Source: Amyelois transitella (lineage: Eukaryota > Arthropoda > Insecta > Lepidoptera > Pyralidae). From it: a DNA stretch of 64,000 nt. Positions within the stretch are counted from its first letter, which is position 1. Each line of letters begins with the position of its first letter. This document shows positions 57,053-64,000 of the stretch, one piece after another. A model generated the notes under the pieces. The model was given only the letters and a program-made list of their open reading frames with translations. It made no database searches and had not been told where the DNA came from. Position numbers and translations under genes: made by a program. The stretch is taken from positions 6,969,001 to 7,033,000 of the forward strand of contig NC_083516.1 in the NCBI RefSeq assembly GCF_032362555.1. Direction: 5' to 3'.

Positions 57053-59182
57053 CTTATTTGTAATGGTCACATGAAATTGTAAATATAATTCATTGTGGCG
57101 AGCTCAATAGAGAATCTCATGTTTTATTCACTAGACCTGTGTATACTGCGACTTGACTGTGCCTGTCCTGTTTGCATTGCGACAATTCACCGCAGGATAA
57201 TTATTTTTCCGTCCCCAAGGTCCTTTGATAAATAGCACAAGATGAACAGGAAAAAATTATAGTAATATGTTTTTATTTTGCAACTTATATAATTTTAAAT
57301 ACCCGAGACACTTGGGGGGTACTAATGGGTCTCAAAAATCTGTAATGGTATATAGAATATTACTATTCTATTCTTTTTTTTCTGCATGAAGTTTGGTGCT
57401 TGGTTTTTACTTGTAATACAAAAAAAATAACATAAATATCCAGTGGACACTGCTGCCCAGTAGTTTATCAGCGCAACGCAGAAATAGTCTCTTTTCGTTT
57501 TAAGTAAACAGTAACACACGAAAAGGGACGATCGGAAAGACTCACAGTGTTCATTCAATAGACCACAAGAAAAGATTTCCTTCAATATGTTCCTATGAAA
57601 AGTGGTAGTGCATTATGTTCATAATTATCCTTTGTAGACTCCATCGCGTTAATGCGGATAAATATTTTCATTTTTCACAGTATTATATTTAACGTGATTA
57701 AGTTCTTTATCAAAATTTCCAATTTTACGTCATGGTATTTACTCCGTTCGTATTCTATTTACTTAGTTATTTTCACGTTCTTATTAAACTATTTCGTGTC
57801 ATATAGTTTTAACAATACACCTAAGCCTCAGAAGTTCTAGTGAATGAAATGTGGGAAACGTGTACCCACTGGTTTTTTTAACAAGCTGTGGTTTATTAAT
57901 TAAGCTATATTTGTTTCTATTGTGTGTTGTCGAATAACTTAATTTTCAATATACCTATTTTTTTAGTATGTTTTGATTTTAATATGAAAAAGACATTAAG
58001 TACCTATTATATAGACAACAGTTTTAATGAAAACCATGGTTTTTATTATGAGACCAACTTCGAAATATATTTCTTCACAATAGTATATTCACTTTTTGAT
58101 TAATTTCATATGAATTTGTTCGAAGTTAGCCTTGTATTAGAAGTTAGTATTAAAATGAATGGTTACTTCGTGGAATAATTCCTAATTTTGCATAAATATT
58201 ACTGTTAATCTTTGTAAGGCATAGTTTCAAACCACATTACTGTTAATAAAATCAGTGTGGAACAAAATAATCTCGATTGACATCAGTGGTTAAATAGACA
58301 TTAGATTGTACCTAATTTTAAGTGCGAAAACTTTATATTTACTGGTACAACATAATTCGTACTATTTAATACTTTACAGTTTTAAGTTGAAAGTAGTATT
58401 AATTTTACAGAAAAATTTGGTTACAAGTGCCTGTAAAGATTTTGAATGACGAATTACAAGAACCTTACTACACATAGTGATATGAATTGGCTGTTAGTCA
58501 ACATTTAATTTAATATGTACCCAATACCCATTTAATTGTCTATAAATACATTTCTATGAATGTGTATATTCAGTGTTCTTATTTCTTTCAGTCCCGTAAG
58601 AACTAATCTTAGTATTCAAATGACTTAATTGAGACAACTAGAGATCAACTGATTCATTTACATTTATCACGTCTTAATCCTATCCTATCCTATAATAAAA
58701 TTATGGGATAAACAGAGTCAACAGTATCGAATAGACTGAGGCCATGTTAAGTTGGATTGATCAATGATGGAACTTGAAATAGCGATTTATACCTGAAAAT
58801 GTTACATACCTACCTACTTTTGTCACTTCATCCGTAGGATTCATGCTAGCTCGTTATTTAGGAATTATGTACTATGTTGTCTTATATTTTCTATAGTTCT
58901 TTAACCTTTTTAAACCGGCAAATGCCTAAAGGCAAAACGATTTTGGTACCGGTTGGGCCGTACCTGCTGAAGGCTATGACCTATTTTTAAGTGTAGGTAC
59001 CTATTATAATACTGGCAAATGTTTTCTTGTGACGTTCACATTTCAAACTTATCGTTTTGACGTTACTTACATTGTGGTAAGATATTTTGGCAAACCTAAA
59101 GCTGATTTTTTATGTTTATTTAGCAATCATTGATTCAAGACATTTTATTTGTTTAGTTATGATTTATTTTTAAACCTGTATA
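57053..59182. other. Intergenic region, PSME3 3' side to CCDC34-like gene
   Basis: Starts with the PSME3 3' UTR; no clear AATAAA is seen close to the stop. The middle is AT-rich without recognisable genes; the 87-codon minus frame at 57322-57585 is Cys/Tyr-rich and featureless. A diverged SINE lies at 58664. The final few hundred bases probably hold the promoter and 5' UTR of the next gene. Confidence 0.6.
58664..58790 (-). repeat. SINE family A, diverged
   Basis: On the plus strand reversed segments TATCACGTCTTAATCC, GGGATAAACAGAGTCAACAG, AGACTGAGGCCATGTTAAG follow family A order. The TCCTATCC repeat near the start is a local expansion. Confidence 0.55.
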
Positions 59183-61069
59183 ATGGCGAGTGATTTTGAG
59201 AAGGGAAACTTTGGCGATAGTGTCCAAAATGATCACTTGATAGATTTGAATGCAAAGCAGTCAAATCACGTTTTTGATGGAGCTGGTGAGAATATACATT
59301 ACCACAGTGACTCCGATTCTCAGGGGTCGCGAAAGAGTAAGACTCGTTATATAAACCCTGCCATATATATAGAAACAGTAGAAGCGTCCCGCTCGGTGAC
59401 GTCACTACACACTGATGGATCGTGTATAGAAGTGACTCCTCACCCACATAGCACGTACCGCAGTAATTCTACCCCTTTTCTGAGCGGACGCAACTTGAGT
59501 TCGGAATCCTCTACTAGTATTCAGAGGAAGTCTTGCCGACTGCTTGAGAAAGATCACGGGTCTGGCGACGAAGAAGGCGAAGACACGCCACGTAATAATC
59601 GCACGTATCGTGAAGATGCACAAGACACCTTTAGATTGTCAGTTGCTTCGTTGTCTACTACAACCACAACTAAGGAAGAACGGGAACGCAACGAAAAGAG
59701 AAGACAGGAGGCGTTTAAGCAGTGGCTTGAACGGAAGGAACAAGAAGTATGTACTTTACCTTCGTACTTTAAAAGAAAATAATGACAATCCTCCTGACGT
59801 TTTCCATTAGTGCGTCCTCTATTTGGAAGAGCCCGATCTGTCAAATACACAATTTAGGCATATTTAAGTCCGGTGAATTATACGAAGCGTCTCTTGTCCA
59901 TCATGCCTACCAGTCGAACCTTCGACTGGTAGGCATATAGGTAGATGGGTAAGGTTACTCAACATTCATCATGGTTGGTGCAATAGGTGAAAGTGCATTT
60001 TACACGCATAGTCACGTTACTCCTTATGACAACTTTCCAGAATGAAATTGAGTGGTCCATTTCTAGAGTCGGGTAATTTTCTTTCTATTTAATATTATCA
60101 GAGACGCGAAAAGCTTCGCCTCGAAAAGCTGAAAAACCAGCCTGTGCCTACTACGAGTCCGGAACAACGCGAGGAGTCGTACCGCCGGTGGCTCGAGCGA
60201 AAGCGGACGCAGAATGAGCGCCGGCGAGCGGAAGACATCATGAGACGTTACAGAGAGAACGAGCGATTAGAGCGGGAGCGCATCAAGCGGGAGCAGGACC
60301 GCTGCGAGAAACTTAACGAGTGGTTCCGTAAGAAAGAGGAGGACATCAAAGGTTCTTGAGTTTCATTTTCTAAGTTTCTCTTTATGAGGAATTTGTTTGA
60401 CATCAGCATTGAGGCTTATAAGATCCTCGATTGCTAGCAGGTTCCAGCTTTAGGCAGATATCTGGTAAATATCTACTGTCTGACAACTCTCCCAGGAAAG
60501 AGACGTGATGTATTCTGTTTTACAGCAATGAAAACTCGCGAAGAGCGCAAGGCCGCTCGCGCTGCGCTGGAGGAAGAAAAACGGCGCGCCAATGGCGACC
60601 GCGCCTTCCGCGATTGGCTGCGCACGAGCAAGAACAAACCGCTGCCAGTCCCGCTCAACCAGGGAGAGCTCAGTAAGTGAATACTTTATAAAAAAAAAAT
60701 CGAACAGATTGAGATATCCCCAAAGTTAGTGGTACTTGTAAGTACTTACTGACTATATGCTTGAGTCTTTACCGAAATGTAAAATAATATTTACAGGTTA
60801 CTTTCCATGGTTTGAAGGTAATCATACCTTCAAATAATTTTCCAGCACGCAATTAGGTACTCTTAATAAAAATAACCTTAGTTATGTATTATATGCAAAT
60901 TTACTCTCGCTCGCTCTGAATAGACTATGGTCAATGGTCATATTTTTTCTGTTTATAAGATATCGCATTCCTATGAAGAGATATCCATTCTTATTTTGTC
61001 GTTACAGGCATGCGCGGCTCTGTATCCCAAATGTACATCAACCCGATCCCTTGGCAGTCTCCAACATGA
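59183..61069 (+). CDS. CCDC34: Coiled-coil domain-containing protein 34-like
   Basis: Exons 59183-59746, 60102-60351, 60526-60672 and 61008-61069 give 340 residues. The first ~160 residues are Ser/Thr/Asp-rich and disordered. From about residue 165 the protein is highly charged helix: ERERNEKRRQEAFKQWLERK, then YRRWLERKRTQNERRRAED, NEWFRKKEEDIK and FRDWLRTSKNK. This is a repeated W-L-x-R/K-K pattern as in the CCDC34 domain. The C-terminus is MYINPIPWQSPT. Human CCDC34 is linked to sperm flagella (literature knowledge). The donor at 60352 (GTTCTT) is weak; a stronger GTAAGA at 60328 is in the same phase and would remove eight residues from the coil. Ortholog name is less certain than the family type. 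Confidence 0.7.
59903..59936. repeat. Perfect hairpin, 16-bp arms, 2-base loop
   Basis: ATGCCTACCAGTCGAA, CC, then the exact reverse complement ending in GGCAT. It lies in intron 1 of the CCDC34-like gene, with no surrounding element visible. Confidence 0.88.
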
Positions 61070-61317
61070 CTGATGCTCAACTTGCCAAATACCTTCACTA
61101 AAGAACCTCGGCTAAATGTTTTAATCTTTAACTATTATGTAGTTTTGACGACATTTGTCATTAATGTGTACTATCAAAATCAAGAAGATTGTGTCTTATT
61201 AAAATTCTTTATGCTATTAATTAGTCGAATATATTTTAGAGTAAATTTTAATTTTTAGATTAACATTTTCACATGATTATTAATTCGTACCAGGCCGTTT
61301 CTCGTAAATGTACTTAT

Positions 61318-61340
61318 TTTTATTAGTTGGACGAAATAAA
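61318..61340. terminator. Opposed poly(A) signals of the CCDC34-like and ankyrin genes
   Basis: Plus-strand AATAAA at 61335-61340, 266 bases past the CCDC34-like stop. Minus-strand AATAAA at 61318-61323, about 365 bases past the ankyrin stop. The two are 11 bases apart. The ankyrin one is only a candidate. Confidence 0.45.
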
Positions 61341-61688
61341 AGAAGCTTGTACTTAAGTGTTTTTAATTTCTAATTAAAATCTCGAATAGGGTCCCATCAA
61401 ATACAAATAATATGTACCATAGAAAATGACAATTAGCGAGTGAGTATTCACTCAATTTTGTATTAATAATCTAACATTTATATTTTATAAACTATGTATA
61501 TTGCGATTACGAATAAGTGCGTTATAAGAAGCGTCTACGATATCAAATCCTATATCGAATCCAGACAGCCTGCTTACAAAAGATTAATGTAGGTACGAGC
61601 CACAGCCATTTTTAGACTAAATCTAAGTTTCTACAAAAAGTTCTACGTTTCCGTCTTGTTTTTAACCAAACTGAATGAAGTTTTTGCT

Positions 61689-64000
61689 TCAGTAGACTTC
61701 CTCTTCTTCTTTCAAACGCAATATGTCCGACTTGTTCATGAAGTAGTAGGAAGGCTGCCGGCCCTTTAGGTCTTTGAGGACTCGCTTGGCTCCGGCCCGG
61801 ATCAGCAATCTGCTCAGTGACTCTATTTTCTCTACTCCCATCGCGTAATGCAAAGGCATGCGTTCCAGCTGTCAACATTGAACATAGAATAATGCCCTTT
61901 TGAAGAGAAAAATATGGTTGTTGGGGCAAATCATCATAAGAAGGCACCCTTAAGGCCTTCTTATGATGATTTGATAAATAATAAAACCTATTTCACATTG
62001 ATGAACATAGCAGATTGCGGACGGTGGACTTCTATTACAGTACGGACACGAAGAATTGGCTCAAAATGGTTATCAGCTGTTCTAAACAAACTTTTTAAAT
62101 TATTACCTAGGTCCCCAATAAAAACAGTCTAATTTGATCTAGGGCAGCTGAGGAAGGCAAGTCAGATCCTACAAATAAGGTAAATTACCGTCTTTGTCGT
62201 GTGGTTTCCTGCACTTAAGAATAGAATAACTCCATATCTTTCCCATGGATGTCGTAAACGGCGACAAAGGAATAGGTTTATAATCTTGGGATTCCACTTG
62301 TAGGCTAGCAACCTTTCACTATTTGAATATCAATTCTATAATTAAACCAAACAGCTGAACGAGGCCTATCAGTCTTTTCAAGCTGTACTGACTGACTTTT
62401 TGTATTTATGTATGTATGAACCGTCATTTCTTGGAACAGTTAATGCCAATTTTCATTTGTTATTGGCCATTGTCATTTATTACTGTGATAATAGGAAAAG
62501 TACCGCGGATTTAGAATAATCTATATCTAAATTACTGAATTCAAACCATGCTGCTTGTAACTTTTGTTGTTATTCTAACTGTCGCTATCAGGAGTAAGAA
62601 TAGCTGATAGGGTCAACTGGAATAGCTGGCGCTAAAACAGTCTCATACATTATCTCCAATCCGTAACAGTTCAGGATAAGTTTGCGCCAAGTAGGCGACG
62701 ATCTCCTCGTTTTGGGCCAGAACAGAGATGTGCAGGGCGGTTCTTCCAAATGTGTTCTGACTGCGGGCGAGCGTACGTCCTCCTTCAGCCGACAGTATTT
62801 CCTGGACAGCCAACAGGTCACCACGTCTGACAGCGCCGTGAAGAGCTTCTCGCGACTCCTAGTGATAAAATAAATAAAAAGTAAACTATATACACGCATA
62901 CACATATCACGACCTTATCCTGACCTGACCTGACTGAGTAGTGAATGTTGAGTAAAATGAAAGGTTATTAAAGTAGTTTTGTTTGTATAAGCCACTCAAG
63001 TTTAATAATAATTAAGTAGTATTGGACAGGTAAATTAATATAAGTACGACTTTGGTATAATTAATAACGAGAATGTTTATTAATACCGCTTGTATGTTAC
63101 TAGGTATATATAATTTTCTTTGAAACAAAAAGTACGTGATTTTCTGTTATAAATGATCAGCAGTTTCAAAAGCTACGACCATGTCGGCCATTTCACTTCC
63201 GGCAGGTTTTTTCAATTATTCACCTTAATTTCAGTTGGTCATGAATAAATTATACATCAACCTACTGTAACAACACAAAAGAACATACGTTATATATGCA
63301 GAACAATAAGTTCATTGCCATGTAGAGTACGTCTAAACTTAATTTGTAAAGCTACGAGTAACATAACGACCTCCAAGATGTATTGTTTTGTGAGGCAAGT
63401 TTGTTACTCCAGAACTCAGGTTCGATTTTCAGGTTATATTGTGTACTCGCAAAGATTTCTGTCAGCAGTTTTGGTTGCTCTTTGTGTTTGTGTACAATCT
63501 TATGAAACTAGTTTAAGAATTAAATAATTTTTTCAACCAACACGATTTAACCCAGAATAATAAACATACGTTGAAACTCGCAGCACAAATACAAATCAAT
63601 GAGCGCAGCACATAAGAAAATTAGTTTAATTTTATCGTAAACGTTTTATTGACAATTAATATTGATGATATAGGTATTGATCAAAAGAAAAATAATTTTA
63701 GATATACAAGTAGTAGGTATAGTTAACATCTATAGCTTTTAGCTTAAAGCTATCCTTTATAACTAGGAATAGCCGTAGCATTTATAAATTTCAATACCAT
63801 TGGCTTTGTCGGGGAAGACATTCATTATTACGAGATGAAGCCGTGATGAATGAATCCTTTGTACCTCAAACGCTGGAATGGAAGCGAGAAGGTTCCCCAT
63901 TTCGCTGTCCCCTCGCTGGGTGATCACGTCGGTGATTGTCACGCCTTCTTCATCGACTACGTCTAGAATGTGATCGTAACCTTCTAGTAGTAACTCCATT
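61689..64000 (-). CDS. Ankyrin-repeat protein, 5' end outside the window
   Basis: Ankyrin repeats bind partner proteins; no specific function can be read here. Minus-strand exons 63865-64000 (continues upstream), 62649-62858 and 61689-61868 join in phase 0. They read MELLLEGYDHILDVVDEEGV..., then ESREALHGAVRRGDLLAVQE and FGRTALHISVLAQNEEIVAY, then a second boundary into LERMPLHYAMGVEKIESLSR. The last part reads LLIRAGAKRVLKDLKGRQPS and ends LRLKEEEEVY. TALH and MPLHYA are ankyrin TPLHxA motifs, and LLIRAGAK is the helix/turn of a repeat, so at least three repeats are visible. The Met at 63999 may be internal. Introns carry a perfect hairpin (61927) and a SINE (62196). It is convergent with the CCDC34-like gene. 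Confidence 0.75.
61927..61973. repeat. Perfect hairpin, 19-bp arms
   Basis: CAAATCATCATAAGAAGGC, a 9-base loop, then the exact reverse complement at 61955-61973. It lies in the last intron of the ankyrin gene, 59 bp upstream of the acceptor on the transcribed strand. Confidence 0.9.
62196..62428 (+). repeat. SINE family A in ankyrin-gene intron
   Basis: GTCGTGTGGTTTCCTGCAC head, CTTTCCCATGGATGTCGTAA, GGCTAGCAACCTTTCACTA, CCAAACAGCTGAACGAGGCC, TTTTCAAGCTGTACTGACTG, then TTTATGTATGTATG. It lacks the TACCCCGCAAGGGATATAG stretch, apparently by deletion. Antisense to the gene. Confidence 0.75.

Noticed and set aside
60455-60520. LINE tail in intron 2 of the CCDC34-like gene
   Set aside because: CTCTCCCAGGAAAGAGACGT resembles the LINE end, but the match is short and lies against the acceptor; too weak to call.
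61612-61947. 111-codon minus frame starting MPSYDDLPQQP
   Set aside because: It is a shadow in the wrong frame over the last ankyrin exon; the true frame gives MPLHYAMGVEKIE and the C-terminus ...EEEEVY.
61927-61973. microRNA precursor
   Set aside because: A 19-bp perfectly paired stem with a 9-base loop is too short for a pre-miRNA and has no bulges or lower stem.
1-64000. CRISPR arrays, operons, phage or bacterial defence systems
   Set aside because: Spliced genes, poly(A) signals, SINEs and LINEs show an animal nuclear genome; no regularly spaced direct repeats or gene strings of prokaryotic type are seen.

Overview
This is eukaryotic, AT-rich nuclear DNA with spliced genes. It is very probably from a moth or butterfly (Lepidoptera). 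The protein-coding exons read as ordinary insect housekeeping genes. The repeats point the same way: a LINE-tailed SINE with a GTGCCG...CGGCAC head, tRNA-headed SINEs, Helitron-like elements ending in GCTAGT, and RTE-type LINE fragments are all of kinds I associate with lepidopteran genomes. The species cannot be told from the sequence.

Layout. Positions 1 to about 40,700 form a gene desert. I found no exon there that I can support. It holds scattered repeats and a series of less AT-rich islands, 70-250 bp long, with clustered homeodomain, GATA, forkhead, T-box, POU and CGATA-type motifs. These are candidate regulatory elements of a gene outside the window, or of a very long intron. Positions 40,714 to 64,000 are a compact gene cluster: SRPRB (minus), a lone THAP-domain first exon (plus), a degenerate LINE, PNPO (plus), METTL18 (minus), PSME3/PA28-gamma (plus), a CCDC34-like coiled-coil gene (plus) and an ankyrin-repeat gene (minus, 5' end outside the window). 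The exon phases of the four named housekeeping genes and the CCDC34-like gene all close exactly, giving 250, 254, 285, 251 and 340 residues.

Gene arrangement. SRPRB and the THAP exon are head to head, as are METTL18 and PSME3. PNPO/METTL18 and CCDC34/ankyrin are tail to tail, with opposed AATAAA signals only 12-33 bp apart. The genes share no pathway: they cover ER targeting, vitamin B6 metabolism, ribosomal protein histidine methylation, proteasome activation and probable ciliary/coiled-coil functions. The clustering looks like ordinary packing of housekeeping promoters.

Most interesting observations. (1) An abundant SINE shares its 3' tail with the C-terminal codons and short repeat tail of a LINE in the same window, which suggests a SINE/LINE mobilisation pair; three copies retain target-site duplications. 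(2) PSME3 has two in-phase candidate first exons, one using a GC-AG intron. (3) A THAP zinc-finger first exon with a good splice donor has no visible downstream exon; a Helitron end and a LINE lie just 3' of it. (4) Several perfect short-loop inverted repeats (11-19 bp arms) have no evident parent element. (5) A cluster of CGATA/TATCGATA motifs sits between two divergent genes. No prokaryotic-type system, CRISPR array or operon is present.
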